Assembly (NCBI GenBank): GCA_038230955.1
Contig: JBBRMG010000002.1
Location: 1-64,000, forward strand
DNA: 64,000 nucleotides
From: JBBRMG01 sp038230955
Lineage (GTDB): Bacteria; Patescibacteriota; Doudnabacteria; UBA920
Direction of reading: 5' to 3'
Shown: positions 8,936 to 17,380 of the stretch, piece by piece
How the letters are laid out: each line of letters begins with the position of its first letter
Numbering within the stretch: the first letter of the stretch is position 1
Position numbers and translations under genes: made by a program
The notes under the pieces: model-generated
The model's database searches: none
The model's input: the letters and a program-made list of their open reading frames with translations, nothing else
What the model was told of the DNA's origin: nothing

Positions 8936-9937
8936 ATGCAGTACGAGCAACTGACAGAAACCAATCGAACAGAATACGACACTTTTATAGCCGCCCATCC
9001 GAGCGGCTCGTTTTTACAATCGTGGCAATGGGGGGAGTGGCAAAAACAATCTGGCCACGAACCGGTTCGAATCATAATTAGGGCTAATGACCAAATAGTT
9101 GCGGCTACTCAAGTACTCAAAACTCGCATTCCTCGGATGAGCAAATATTATTTATACATTCCTTACGGACCACTCTTTACCAATGAGGCTGCTGCGTCGT
9201 TCCTTATTGGCCAATTGAAAACCAATTTTCCCAATGCGTTATTTTTGCGAATTGAGCCTAAGCAAGAATTGCCATTAATCGGCAAGCCCACTGTTCATAT
9301 TCAGCCAGGCAAAACCGCAGTGTTGAATTTAAATCAAAGTGTTGATGAATTATTGACTAGCATGCATCAAAAAACTCGATACAACATTAAGGTAGCTCAA
9401 AAACACGGCATTGTTGTCCAAGCTGAACCAGTCATCACGCCGCGGCACGGTTTACACTTAACAGAAGCAGTCGATCTTTTGGTCACAACGGCTACAAGAC
9501 AAAATTACAGAAGTCATGGTCGGGCTTATTACGAAAAGTTGATTGATTTTTTTTCAATCACTTTGAACAGTACCAGCAACTGCACCATCTCAGTATATAA
9601 AGCATTGCTAGGAACGGAACTACTAGCAGTTGCGCTAATGGTCGACTTCGGTACAACACGCACGTATTTATTTGGTGGCAGTGCGGATAGTCATCGCAAT
9701 GCAATGGCTCCTTATGCAATGCACTGGCAAGCCATGCAAGACGCCAAGAGCCAAGGCCAAGCGTACTACGATTTGTGGGGTACGGAAACTGCGTCAGGAC
9801 AAACCGCAGGCTTTGTTAGATTTAAACTGGGTTGGGGCGGTGAAGATATTGCCTACCCTTCTCCCAAAGATATCATCTACAAACCACTGTGGTATAATTT
9901 GTACGCGATTCTGCGAAAAGTAAATAGAAAACTTTAA
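8936..9937 (+). CDS. FemAB-family peptidoglycan bridge aminoacyltransferase
   Basis: 333 residues. Fem-type enzymes transfer an amino acid from aminoacyl-tRNA to the stem peptide of lipid II on the cytoplasmic face of the membrane. Family features: the N-terminal SFLQSWQWGEWQKQSGHEPVRI block, KYYLYIPYGP, the SMHQKTRYNIKVAQKHG block at the end of the first GNAT-like half, and YDLWGTE with GFVRFKLGWGG near the C-terminus. It is followed after 2 nt by a MurE-like ligase, which supports a cell-wall role. No coiled-coil arm is obvious, so it resembles the FemX/MurM type more than FemA. The amino acid transferred cannot be told from sequence. Confidence 0.9.
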   Translation: MQYEQLTETNRTEYDTFIAAHPSGSFLQSWQWGEWQKQSGHEPVRIIIRANDQIVAATQVLKTRIPRMSKYYLYIPYGPLFTNEAAASFLIGQLKTNFPNALFLRIEPKQELPLIGKPTVHIQPGKTAVLNLNQSVDELLTSMHQKTRYNIKVAQKHGIVVQAEPVITPRHGLHLTEAVDLLVTTATRQNYRSHGRAYYEKLIDFFSITLNSTSNCTISVYKALLGTELLAVALMVDFGTTRTYLFGGSADSHRNAMAPYAMHWQAMQDAKSQGQAYYDLWGTETASGQTAGFVRFKLGWGGEDIAYPSPKDIIYKPLWYNLYAILRKVNRKL

Positions 9938-9939
9938 TA

Positions 9940-11286
9940 ATGGGGCTATTTAAAACTATAAAAAATATTGGGCGCGGTGTAATTCCCACATCAATATTCA
10001 AAGCACTACAACCTCTTTACCATGGAATGAATGCCCTCATTGCCACCGTTTATTACGCCCGACCCAGTGAAAAAATGATCATTGTTGGTGTCACCGGTAC
10101 AGCGGGAAAATCCACCACCATTAACGCACTCGCTCACATTCTTAATAGGACTGGTCATAAAACCGGCTTCATTACCACCACTAATTACAATAATGGCCGC
10201 GCAGAGGTACTGAACAAACACGGAGTGAGCATGCCGGGCGGGTGGCTCCTCCAACAACAGTTACGCGAAATCGCCAACAACGGTTGTCGTTATGCCATTG
10301 TCGAGTGTACTTCAGAAGGGTTAGCCCAAAACCGACATTTGGGTATTAATTTTGACATGGCTCTGCTAACTAACTTAACTCCAGCACATTTAGAAACTCA
10401 CGGTGGGTTTGAAAATTATCGCGCTGCTAAAGCTCGCCTATTTATAGCACTCAACGCTAGCAACAAGAAAAAATTATTCGAACAAAAAATAATTGGGGTT
10501 AATTTGGATGATGACAATGCCGATTATTTTTTACAATTCAAAAGTGAAAAAAAATTCGGAATTACTTTTAGTGACCAACAAAGCAATGATTATTCAACAG
10601 ATCAAACCTATTCGGCCACGCTTGTCACTTCTGAGCCCCAAGTTTGTTTTTCCATGGGTGATATCCAATTCAACAATGCTCTCATTGGGAAGTTTAATGC
10701 GTACAACTTGGCATTGGCTGTCGCTGCTGCCAATGTTTTGGGGACAGGATTGAATCAAAGCGCAGAGGCATTAAAAAGTTTTATTGGGGTACCAGGACGC
10801 ATGGAAAAAATCGCTAATACTCGCGGGATCACAATTATTGTTGACTTTGCTTGTGAACCCCAACCCATGATTAGTTGTTTGGCCTCAGTCAGTAAACTGC
10901 CGCACAACAAATTAATTCACGTATTCGGATCTACAGGCGGCGCCCGTGATATCTCAAAAAGATTTTCATTTGGTCAATCATCAGCCCGCGTTGCTGACAC
11001 TATGATTATTACTAACGATGATGTATATGAATCCAATCCGACAGAAATTGCTGACCAGATTAAACAAGGTGCCGAGCGATTGCCTGCTGCAGAACATCAC
11101 GTCCAAAAAATAATCACAACTCTCGATCGTCGCCAAGCTATTCGCGAAGCACTGCAATTAGCTCAAGAAGGAGACATTGTCCTCGTTACAGGGAAGGGCT
11201 CAGAACAATTCTTGTCACTACCAGGTAACAAACGGATTGAGTGGGATGACCGGACAGTTGTGCAAGAGGAACTAACCCGATTATGA
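9940..11286 (+). CDS. MurE-like Mur ligase lacking the N-terminal UDP-MurNAc domain
   Basis: 448 residues. Mur ligases add amino acids to the UDP-MurNAc stem peptide using ATP. The ATP-binding motif VTGTAGKSTT is at about residue 51-60, early because the usual first MurE domain is replaced by a short segment (FKALQPLYHGMNALIATVYY). The central domain has VECTSEGLAQNRH and NLTPAHLETHGGFENY, and the C-terminal domain has VPGRMEKI and FGSTGGARD. The usual VDYAHTPD motif reads VDFACEPQP, and the DNPR-type substrate motif reads DDVYESNP, so substrate choice may differ from textbook MurE. It overlaps tsaB by 4 nt. Confidence 0.85.
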   Translation: MGLFKTIKNIGRGVIPTSIFKALQPLYHGMNALIATVYYARPSEKMIIVGVTGTAGKSTTINALAHILNRTGHKTGFITTTNYNNGRAEVLNKHGVSMPGGWLLQQQLREIANNGCRYAIVECTSEGLAQNRHLGINFDMALLTNLTPAHLETHGGFENYRAAKARLFIALNASNKKKLFEQKIIGVNLDDDNADYFLQFKSEKKFGITFSDQQSNDYSTDQTYSATLVTSEPQVCFSMGDIQFNNALIGKFNAYNLALAVAAANVLGTGLNQSAEALKSFIGVPGRMEKIANTRGITIIVDFACEPQPMISCLASVSKLPHNKLIHVFGSTGGARDISKRFSFGQSSARVADTMIITNDDVYESNPTEIADQIKQGAERLPAAEHHVQKIITTLDRRQAIREALQLAQEGDIVLVTGKGSEQFLSLPGNKRIEWDDRTVVQEELTRL

Positions 11287-11684
11287 TTTTATTTATCAAC
11301 ACTAGTGAGTTTAACGGATTGCACTTTGCTTTAATTAGCAATACACCGGTCGGCATTAAAAAAGAGTTAACGAAAACTTTGGCTTACAACGAGAATTACA
11401 AAACAGCAGCGCTACTAGTTCAATTCATGAAATCCGCTCACGTTAGTCCCAAGAGTTTAACCAAAATTATAGCTTGCTCTGGTCCAGGTTCATTCACCGG
11501 TATTCGAGTAGGAATAGCTCTCACTCAAGCTATGGGCTTTGCCTTAGATATTCCTGTGATTGCCATAAAAAAACTGCAAATCCCAACAGACTTGCGCAAA
11601 CTTGTTTCCATGCGGGGAAGCAAGGCCACCACTCTCAATTATGGGATGAAGCCGCGTATTACCAAAGCCAAAAAGAAAGATTGA
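11283..11684 (+). CDS. tsaB: TsaB, short form (tRNA threonylcarbamoyladenosine partner)
   Basis: 133 residues, about 60 percent of the usual TsaB length. TsaB acts with TsaD and TsaE in making the t6A modification of ANN-decoding tRNAs. The first ASKHA-type domain is present: N-terminal ILFINTS and the family signature SGPGSFTGIRVG near residue 62-73. The second domain is missing and is replaced by a short basic tail (KPRITKAKKKD). Start ATG 11283 overlaps the stop of the Mur ligase (ATGA), so translation is coupled. tsaE is at 31207; tsaD is not in the window. This could be a natural one-domain form or a decayed gene. Confidence 0.75.
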   Translation: MILFINTSEFNGLHFALISNTPVGIKKELTKTLAYNENYKTAALLVQFMKSAHVSPKSLTKIIACSGPGSFTGIRVGIALTQAMGFALDIPVIAIKKLQIPTDLRKLVSMRGSKATTLNYGMKPRITKAKKKD

Positions 11685-11709
11685 CGGCAACGTATATTTT
11701 ATCTAAAAT
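11681..11709 (+). promoter_or_regulatory. Promoter of the small gene at 11759
   Basis: TTGACG (11681-11686), a 17-nt spacer and TAAAAT (11704-11709). It overlaps the tsaB stop codon and gives the next gene its own transcript. Confidence 0.65.
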
Positions 11710-11758
11710 AGGGTTTCAGATGAACGACCAAACATAGACAACGGAGGAAATAGCAGCA

Positions 11759-11962
11759 ATGGGAAATAGAAAAAGTCGAAACGACAATTGGAATAACGGC
11801 AACAAAAAGAATAAATATCGCTCTCGGCCAAAATATTATGCCCTCGGCTCAACCATTGCAGCACCCGCTGCAAGAACGCCCGTCGGCAAAAGCATCAGTG
11901 TATTTAACAACACTCCCATTATCCCTTATGTGACGTCGGGGATAGGCTTTGCGCCTATGTGA
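11759..11962 (+). CDS. Small basic protein of unknown function
   Basis: 67 residues. I do not recognise it. The N-terminal third is rich in Asn, Lys and Arg (NRKSRNDNWNNGNKKNKYRS); the rest is mildly hydrophobic with Pro and Gly and no convincing membrane helix. Support for a real gene comes from context: a promoter at 11681, a GGAGG ribosome-binding site 12 nt before ATG 11759, and an intrinsic terminator at 12059. About 100 nt of untranslated sequence follow the stop and contain the perfect palindrome GGCGTCTAAGACGCC (around 11998-12012). A structured RNA with a small or accidental reading frame is an alternative. Confidence 0.55.
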   Translation: MGNRKSRNDNWNNGNKKNKYRSRPKYYALGSTIAAPAARTPVGKSISVFNNTPIIPYVTSGIGFAPM

Positions 11963-12058
11963 CTATTGGCCATCATGGCTATCTTCTTGTTCCAAGTGGC
12001 GTCTAAGACGCCTGCCATAAGAATGTAACGGCCGCAACCATGCAGCGTGTAAAACTCT

Positions 12059-12095
12059 GAGTAGAAGCGATTTATGCTTCTACTCTTTTCTTTTT
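12059..12095 (+). terminator. Intrinsic terminator after the small gene
   Basis: A 10-bp stem GAGTAGAAGC/GCTTCTACTC (12059-12068 and 12076-12085) with a 7-nt loop, followed by TTTTCTTTTT. Confidence 0.85.
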
Positions 12096-12839
12096 CTATT
12101 CTTCCAATTTAAACCGCCATAACACCAAGGCCAACAAAATGGCCAACCATAATAGCAGCGGCCACAAGTTCTGGCTCAATGCATAGGCATGTGCCGGTTG
12201 AGTGTATAGATCTCGCAACCCAGTGGCTAAATAAGTCACCGGTAAAAACTTAGCCACAGTTTGCAAAGACCCAGGCAGTGTTGAGATTGGGTAAAAAATA
12301 CCGCCTAGAAATGTCATGGGAATACTGACCAGTGCCGTAATAGGAGCAGCAGATTCATATGTTAATGCGACTGTAGAAATCAATAGCCCTACCAATAAAA
12401 ATATTAACCCGCCAATTAATCCAAAGAGTAGTACCGACAAAAAGTTACCGTAAAACGTCGCGCCGAAGAAGACAATGCCAACTAATGTTAGCACCACCAT
12501 TTGCAAAATTATCATGAGCACCCGAGCGGCAAGCAAACTAAGAATTAACTCTGACTTACTGATCGGTGTCACCAAAAATCTTTTCAGCACTCCGCGTGAT
12601 TTAATATCAATCATCCAGTAAGCCAAGCTATAAGTGCCGGTCTGCATTATCATCCAAGCAATCACTCCTGGGAGGACAAAATCTGAATAGCGGACATGTT
12701 CAACCAAACGCCCTATAGGCAAAACGGACAATGCTAAGTAAACTCCTATCGGCATAGCGATAGTAAAGAACAATCCCCCGGCGTTGCGGTAAATTAATTT
12801 TAAATTCATTAAAAACAATTGTACAAAACTTTTTGTCAT
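12096..12839 (-). CDS. ABC-2 type transporter permease
   Basis: 247 residues with about six hydrophobic helices, typical of the ABC-2 exporter membrane subunit. Helices are visible near GGLFFTIAMPIGVYLALSVL, FVLPGVIAWMIMQTG, ILMIILQ-type segments, FGLIGGLIFLLVGLLIST, ALVSIPMTFLGGIFYP and the C-terminal LLLWLAILLALVLW. The conserved GIFYPISTLP loop is characteristic of the family. Its start is 2 nt after the stop of the ATPase gene, so the two subunits are co-translated. Substrates of such pairs include drugs, lipids or polysaccharides; nothing here decides which. Confidence 0.9.
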   Translation of the reverse strand: MTKSFVQLFLMNLKLIYRNAGGLFFTIAMPIGVYLALSVLPIGRLVEHVRYSDFVLPGVIAWMIMQTGTYSLAYWMIDIKSRGVLKRFLVTPISKSELILSLLAARVLMIILQMVVLTLVGIVFFGATFYGNFLSVLLFGLIGGLIFLLVGLLISTVALTYESAAPITALVSIPMTFLGGIFYPISTLPGSLQTVAKFLPVTYLATGLRDLYTQPAHAYALSQNLWPLLLWLAILLALVLWRFKLEE

Positions 12840-12841
12840 GT

Positions 12842-13798
12842 CTATATGTCCTCGTAGGAACGTCCGGTTAAATCTAAATACACGTCTTCAAGGCTGGCGG
12901 TCCGAACTGTGAATCCACTGAATCGAATATGTTTCGATTTCAACAGCTCAACAATGGCAGAGATAGAATCCAAAGATTTTACTTCTAGCACCACTTTTGG
13001 GTGATCGCCATACACTTTTGCAATATTATCAATACCTTTCCAAAAACCCTCAGTCAACTGTTCGTTAACCAAAAACGCCACTTGGGTTGTATGAGATAAA
13101 TCTTCGATCAAAGTTTTTGGTTCATTGATTGTTAGAATCTCGCCACTGTCCATAATGGCGACCCTGTCACACAAAAACTCTGCTTCTTCCATGTAATGAG
13201 TAGTCATCACGATAGTAATCCCTCGTTTGTTTATCATCCGAACTAGCTCCCATACATCGCGCCGAGCTCTAGGATCTAAACCTGTAGTGGGCTCGTCTAG
13301 AAATAAAATTTCTGGATCATTCACCAATGACGAAGCTAAAGTAAATCGTTGCTTTTCACCACCTGACAAATCTTTGACTTGCGAATGTAGCTTATCGGTC
13401 AAGTTTACAAAACCCAAAAGTTTTTCAATATCCGCCGAACGATTGTAAAAAGAAGCAAACAAATCTAACAACTCTGAAAGATCCATCGATTGCATATAAT
13501 GGCTAGATTGCAACTGTACCCCAATTCGCTTTTTAATATCTGTTGACTGAGATAAATTATCTAAGCCTAGTACTGACACAGTACCAGCTGACTGTTTCTT
13601 TAACCCCTCAATAATTTCCAAGGTTGTGGTTTTGCCAGCACCGTTTGGGCCTAATATACCAAAAATTTCTCCCTGCTTCACAGCGAAGGAGATTCCTTTT
13701 ACAGCTTCAAATATGGTTTGTCCTTCTTTCCGGTCCGCCCGAGGCAAGGGGTAGGTTTTTGTCAGTCCGATAATTTCAATCACATTTTCCATGGACAC
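12842..13798 (-). CDS. ABC transporter ATP-binding protein (ABC-2 exporter)
   Basis: 318 residues. Walker A GPNGAGKTT, signature LSGGEKQR, Walker B ILFLDEPTTGLDPR and the H-loop MTTHYMEEA are all intact, so ATP hydrolysis is expected. The roughly 80-residue C-terminal extension after the nucleotide-binding domain is of the kind common in DrrA/CcmA-like exporter ATPases. It forms an operon with the permease downstream. Start ATG 13798 or the ATG two codons later both fit. The preceding gene's terminator (13808-13842) lies just upstream. Confidence 0.93.
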   Translation of the reverse strand: MSMENVIEIIGLTKTYPLPRADRKEGQTIFEAVKGISFAVKQGEIFGILGPNGAGKTTTLEIIEGLKKQSAGTVSVLGLDNLSQSTDIKKRIGVQLQSSHYMQSMDLSELLDLFASFYNRSADIEKLLGFVNLTDKLHSQVKDLSGGEKQRFTLASSLVNDPEILFLDEPTTGLDPRARRDVWELVRMINKRGITIVMTTHYMEEAEFLCDRVAIMDSGEILTINEPKTLIEDLSHTTQVAFLVNEQLTEGFWKGIDNIAKVYGDHPKVVLEVKSLDSISAIVELLKSKHIRFSGFTVRTASLEDVYLDLTGRSYEDI

Positions 13799-13807
13799 AG
13801 TATATCA

Positions 13808-13842
13808 TAAAAAAACGGCTACATAGTGCGTGCTATGTAGCC
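13808..13842 (-). terminator. Intrinsic terminator after the 13865-14374 gene
   Basis: A 10-bp perfect stem GGCTACATAG/CTATGTAGCC (13817-13826 and 13833-13842). On the minus strand it is followed by G then a T-run (A-run 13808-13815 on plus). Confidence 0.85.
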
Positions 13843-13864
13843 CAATGCGACTGCTTAATGTGAG

Positions 13865-14374
13865 TTAAGCTTTGGCCTTGTATTGCCTTACTTTCATGGC
13901 GACATACAAGGGCGCAGCGATTGCAATAATCACATTACAAATCACTAATCCTAGAACCCAAAAATGAAACTTGAACCCCAGTAATATCCAGTAAGCCCAA
14001 CCGCTCTCCCAGGCAAAAACAGCCGCGATGGCAGCCGCCGGTCCGAATAAAATTGGGATCCACAACATTTTCGTAAAGACATTGTTGTTCTTCCAATTTT
14101 CATACGGATGCTTTTCCCAGTCCCAATCATTTTCCGTCAATCCTTTGTACCAACCGGAACGATGAATTAGCAATGCGAATAGGGCCATAAACCCCGTTCC
14201 TGATACCGCCACCAATTCCATGATATAGCGGATTTCAATTGCTTTAGGAAACGCCGCATGCATTCCGGCTAGCAAGAATAAAGTTGCCAAGAGAAGACCC
14301 AGCACAGAGTACTGAGTACTATTAAAGCTGTTTATTTCATCAGCCCGTTCTTTTATAGATGTATAATAATCCAT
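13865..14374 (-). CDS. Multi-pass membrane protein, function unknown
   Basis: 169 residues with four or five predicted membrane helices: around residues 22-42, 50-73, 100-125 and 128-158. The N-terminus (MDYYTSIKERADEINSF) and the loop with WKNNNVF are hydrophilic, and the C-terminus is basic. I do not recognise the family. The start is supported by an AAGGAGT ribosome-binding site before ATG 14374. It stands alone between the uvrB promoter region and a terminator. Confidence 0.75.
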   Translation of the reverse strand: MDYYTSIKERADEINSFNSTQYSVLGLLLATLFLLAGMHAAFPKAIEIRYIMELVAVSGTGFMALFALLIHRSGWYKGLTENDWDWEKHPYENWKNNNVFTKMLWIPILFGPAAAIAAVFAWESGWAYWILLGFKFHFWVLGLVICNVIIAIAAPLYVAMKVRQYKAKA

Positions 14375-14494
14375 TTTACTCCTTATTTATCCTCGTATTC
14401 TATTGTGAAAGATCTATATCTAATAATAGAATACCATACCTCAACCACATCGTCTCGTCAATATGTGACACTAGGCTTAGTGAGTACAACAGTA

Positions 14495-14500
14495 TATAAT
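14495..14500 (+). promoter_or_regulatory. -10 box of uvrB, close to the start codon
   Basis: TATAAT at 14495-14500 is 7 nt before ATG 14508. Transcription would begin at about the start codon, suggesting a leaderless mRNA. The -35 is poor. Confidence 0.5.
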
Positions 14501-14507
14501 TAACGGT

Positions 14508-16565
14508 ATGAAATTCAAGATCAAAACTGAATATAGCCCGGCGGGCGATCAACCACAAGCAATCAAGGGGCTACTCAGTTCTTTGGCGGATGGTTACCGG
14601 CACCAGACGCTACTCGGCGTCACCGGTTCCGGCAAAACATACACCATGGCTAACGTGATTGAGAAAATCCAAAAACCAACTCTAATAATGTGTCACAACA
14701 AAACTTTGGCCGCACAATTAGCTTCCGAATTCCAGCACTACTTTCCTGACAATGCCGTGCACTACTTCGTCTCCTACTACGACTACTACCAACCTGAAGC
14801 CTATATCGCTCGATCCGACACTTACATTGAAAAAGAAACCACAATTAACGAAGAGATTGACCGACTACGGAATGCCGCCACACAGTCTTTGCTGTCACGG
14901 CCAGACACGCTAATTGTGGCTTCCGTTTCCTGCATCTACGGTTTAGGTAACCCGGCTAATTATTTGGAGTTGTCTTTGGAAATAAAAAAGGGGCAGAGTT
15001 TAAAGCGAGACCGTCTGCTGCGTCGCTTAACGGATTTACAATTCTCGCGTAATGATTACGATTTGCACCGCGGTACTTACCGCGTTCAGGGCGATACTAT
15101 TGAAATTGTTTTAGCTTCGGAGGACACTATTATTCGTCTGAAATTTTTTGGTGATGATGTTGAAGAAATAGAACGTCTCCACATGATTACTGGCGAGACG
15201 TTAGAAATGTTAGAAAAAGTGAAAATTTTCCCAGCTAAGCATTTCGTGACCCCAGAAGACAAAATGCCCATTGCTCTAGACCGCATTCGAGAAGAACTAT
15301 TGGGGCGCTTAGCTGAATTACGAACACAAGGCAAAATACTGGAAGCCGCTCGATTAGAACAGCGCACTAACTTCGACCTAGAAATGCTCACAAATACTGG
15401 GTTTGTCTCTGGGATTGAAAACTACTCCCGCCAAATGGAAGGGCGCGAACCCGGCGATCCTCCATCTACATTAATCGACTATTTCCCTGATGACTTCCTT
15501 TTAATGATAGACGAGTCGCATCAAACCATCCCTCAAATTGGTGGCATGTACGAAGGAGATAAATCGCGCAAAACCAATTTGATTGATTACGGTTTTCGTT
15601 TACCCTCAGCGTTAGATAATCGACCGTTAAAATTTGCCGAATTTGAAAACAAAATTGACCAAGTAGTGTTTGTATCAGCAACCCCCGGGCCTTATGAAAT
15701 TCGCAAAAGCTTAGATGAGAATTTTAAAGTCACCGACAAAAAGAAAACAATTATCAAAAAAGATTTAAGCAAAATTGCCATCGTCGAACAAATTAATCGC
15801 CCAACAGGATTAATAGACCCGACCATAGAACTACAGCCCATTAAAAACCAAGTAGACCATTTGTTAGAACAAATTCGCATTCGAATAGATTGCGGTGAGC
15901 GAGTCATTGTGACCACACTATCCAAACGAATGTCGGAAGAGTTAACCGAATACATTAAAGAGGCCGGGATTAAAGCACAGTACTTACACTCAGAAATTGA
16001 AACGTTCGAACGTCTAGAAACTCTGCGCGATTTGCGTCTCGGAGTTTATGATGTGGTCATTGGGATTAACTTACTGCGCGAAGGATTAGACTTACCGGAG
16101 GTGTCGTTGGTAGCAATCCTCGATGCGGACAAAGAAGGGTTTTTACGTTCTGAAACAGCGTTCATGCAAATCATGGGGCGCGCCGCTCGTCATTTGAACG
16201 GCCACGTTATTATGTATGCTGATCGCATTACTAAGTCCATGCAAGCTGCCATAGATGAAACTACTCGGCGGCGCAAAATTCAAGAAGCATACAACACCGA
16301 GCATGGCATTACGCCAAAAAGCATCATCAAAAAAATTGCCGACTCAAGGCTTAGTGGCAGTCACCAAACTGCTGAAGATGACGGCTACCAAGGGGTAGAG
16401 ATAGATCCATCTAAGTTGGACGCCACTCAGCTCAAATACTATGTCAATGAGCTCAATGACCGAATGGAACTGGCCGCTAAAGATATGGAATTTGAGCTGG
16501 CGGCACGGTTGCGGGACCGAATTGCCGAAATCAACAAAGTAAGGAAACTGAAGAAAAAGACCTAG
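14508..16565 (+). CDS. uvrB: UvrABC system protein B
   Basis: 685 residues, full length. UvrB is the damage-verifying helicase of nucleotide excision repair; it accepts DNA from UvrA and recruits UvrC. Visible features: N-terminal PAGDQPQAI and Walker A GVTGSGKTYT (residues 39-48), the beta-hairpin YYDYYQPEAYI, the DESHQTIPQIGGMY block, helicase motif V and VI segments (GINLLREGLDLPEVSLV and QIMGRAARH), and a C-terminal UVR motif (LNDRMELAAKDMEFELAARL) that contacts UvrC. No other uvr gene is in the window. A terminator follows 30 nt after the stop. Confidence 0.98.
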   Translation: MKFKIKTEYSPAGDQPQAIKGLLSSLADGYRHQTLLGVTGSGKTYTMANVIEKIQKPTLIMCHNKTLAAQLASEFQHYFPDNAVHYFVSYYDYYQPEAYIARSDTYIEKETTINEEIDRLRNAATQSLLSRPDTLIVASVSCIYGLGNPANYLELSLEIKKGQSLKRDRLLRRLTDLQFSRNDYDLHRGTYRVQGDTIEIVLASEDTIIRLKFFGDDVEEIERLHMITGETLEMLEKVKIFPAKHFVTPEDKMPIALDRIREELLGRLAELRTQGKILEAARLEQRTNFDLEMLTNTGFVSGIENYSRQMEGREPGDPPSTLIDYFPDDFLLMIDESHQTIPQIGGMYEGDKSRKTNLIDYGFRLPSALDNRPLKFAEFENKIDQVVFVSATPGPYEIRKSLDENFKVTDKKKTIIKKDLSKIAIVEQINRPTGLIDPTIELQPIKNQVDHLLEQIRIRIDCGERVIVTTLSKRMSEELTEYIKEAGIKAQYLHSEIETFERLETLRDLRLGVYDVVIGINLLREGLDLPEVSLVAILDADKEGFLRSETAFMQIMGRAARHLNGHVIMYADRITKSMQAAIDETTRRRKIQEAYNTEHGITPKSIIKKIADSRLSGSHQTAEDDGYQGVEIDPSKLDATQLKYYVNELNDRMELAAKDMEFELAARLRDRIAEINKVRKLKKKT

Positions 16566-16594
16566 ATCAGCCCCCCGACCACCTAAAAGCCACA

Positions 16595-16620
16595 AAAGCC
16601 CTATATATTGGGGCTTTTTT
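16595..16620 (+). terminator. Intrinsic terminator after uvrB
   Basis: AAAGCCC (16595-16601) pairs with GGGCTTT (16611-16617), followed by a T-run. Confidence 0.85.
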
Positions 16621-16668
16621 ATTGGCTAAGGCCTTGCTGCTCTTCAGATTAGAATTTGCGCAAGTTAT

Positions 16669-16697
16669 TTGACAAAAAGCTTAGAATTAGGTATAAT
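16669..16697 (+). promoter_or_regulatory. Consensus promoter of the 16761 gene
   Basis: TTGACA (16669-16674), a 17-nt spacer and TATAAT (16692-16697): a perfect match to the housekeeping consensus, implying strong transcription. Confidence 0.85.
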
Positions 16698-16760
16698 ACC
16701 ATCAATCAAGGTTTTAATATCACCTTGTACGTTTAGTTCGAAAAGCCATAGGAGGCTAGA

Positions 16761-17165
16761 ATGTTAAAAGAGACACCAATCAAATCGACAACAGTTTTTT
16801 TGACAACAATCGTCAAATTTGGGTTAGTTTTGGGTATTGCTGCAGGTATTGCGGCTTTGGTGCTTGAGGCATCCAAACCACTCAATATCCCATCAATCAA
16901 TTCGGCGAACATCGCTTCCATGTACGATAAAACGCACTGGAAGCTTAATGGAAAGATCGCAACGCCAGACGGATTATTGCTTTCGCTGGAATGCATCCAG
17001 TGCAACAAAAACAATGCCAATCAGGTTTCAGTGATGATTCACAATTCCCACAAAAACAGCGGCGAGTTGACAGTTAGGAAGACTTATTTTCTAACCGTCG
17101 CAGAGCCGCCGGCCGATGTCAAAAACCCAACAATCTTCGATTATCTTCAGTTCGATGAAGAATAG
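16761..17165 (+). CDS. Small membrane-anchored exported protein, function unknown
   Basis: 134 residues. An N-terminal helix (about residues 14-37) anchors or exports it; the remaining ~95 residues are soluble, with a Cys pair (ECIQCNKNN) and a beta-rich look (VSVMIHNSHKNSGELTVRKTYFLTV). I do not recognise the family. Expression should be high: consensus promoter, AGGAGG ribosome-binding site 8 nt before ATG 16761, and its own terminator, all within about 500 nt. The short leader can form an AAGGT/ACCTT hairpin. It could be a structural or cell-surface component. Confidence 0.8.
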   Translation: MLKETPIKSTTVFLTTIVKFGLVLGIAAGIAALVLEASKPLNIPSINSANIASMYDKTHWKLNGKIATPDGLLLSLECIQCNKNNANQVSVMIHNSHKNSGELTVRKTYFLTVAEPPADVKNPTIFDYLQFDEE

Positions 17166-17185
17166 TCGAGATTCAGATTTTTTTT

Positions 17186-17232
17186 GAGCGTGCGAAAGTA
17201 ACATTTTACTTCTCGTTGCGCTCTTTTCTTTT
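17186..17232 (+). terminator. Intrinsic terminator after the 16761 gene
   Basis: An imperfect long stem (GAGCG...AGTAA pairing with TTACT...CGCTC, 17186-17223) followed by TTTTCTTTT. Confidence 0.8.
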
Positions 17233-17235
17233 GCC

Positions 17236-17264
17236 TTGCCAAATCCCTATGTTTTTGCTACAAT
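17236..17264 (+). promoter_or_regulatory. Promoter of rpsT
   Basis: TTGCCA (17236-17241), a 17-nt spacer and TACAAT (17259-17264). The predicted start near 17271 leaves a leader of about 110 nt. Confidence 0.7.
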
Positions 17265-17270
17265 CTTATG

Positions 17271-17380
17271 GCTTTACTAATGTTTTAAGGCTCTCAGGCT
17301 TTCCCGCCGTGTCACAATGGGATAAGGATGAGGCTGTCATAAAGCAGCAAGTTATATCAATGACAACTAATAATATTTAA
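17271..17380 (+). promoter_or_regulatory. Leader of rpsT, possible ribosomal-protein control region
   Basis: About 110 nt without an open frame. GCTTTA near the start can pair with TAAAGC near the end, and CCC/GGG pairings lie between. No Shine-Dalgarno sequence precedes ATG 17381, so initiation may depend on leader structure. Autoregulation of S20 is known in other bacteria; a link here is inference. Confidence 0.3.
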
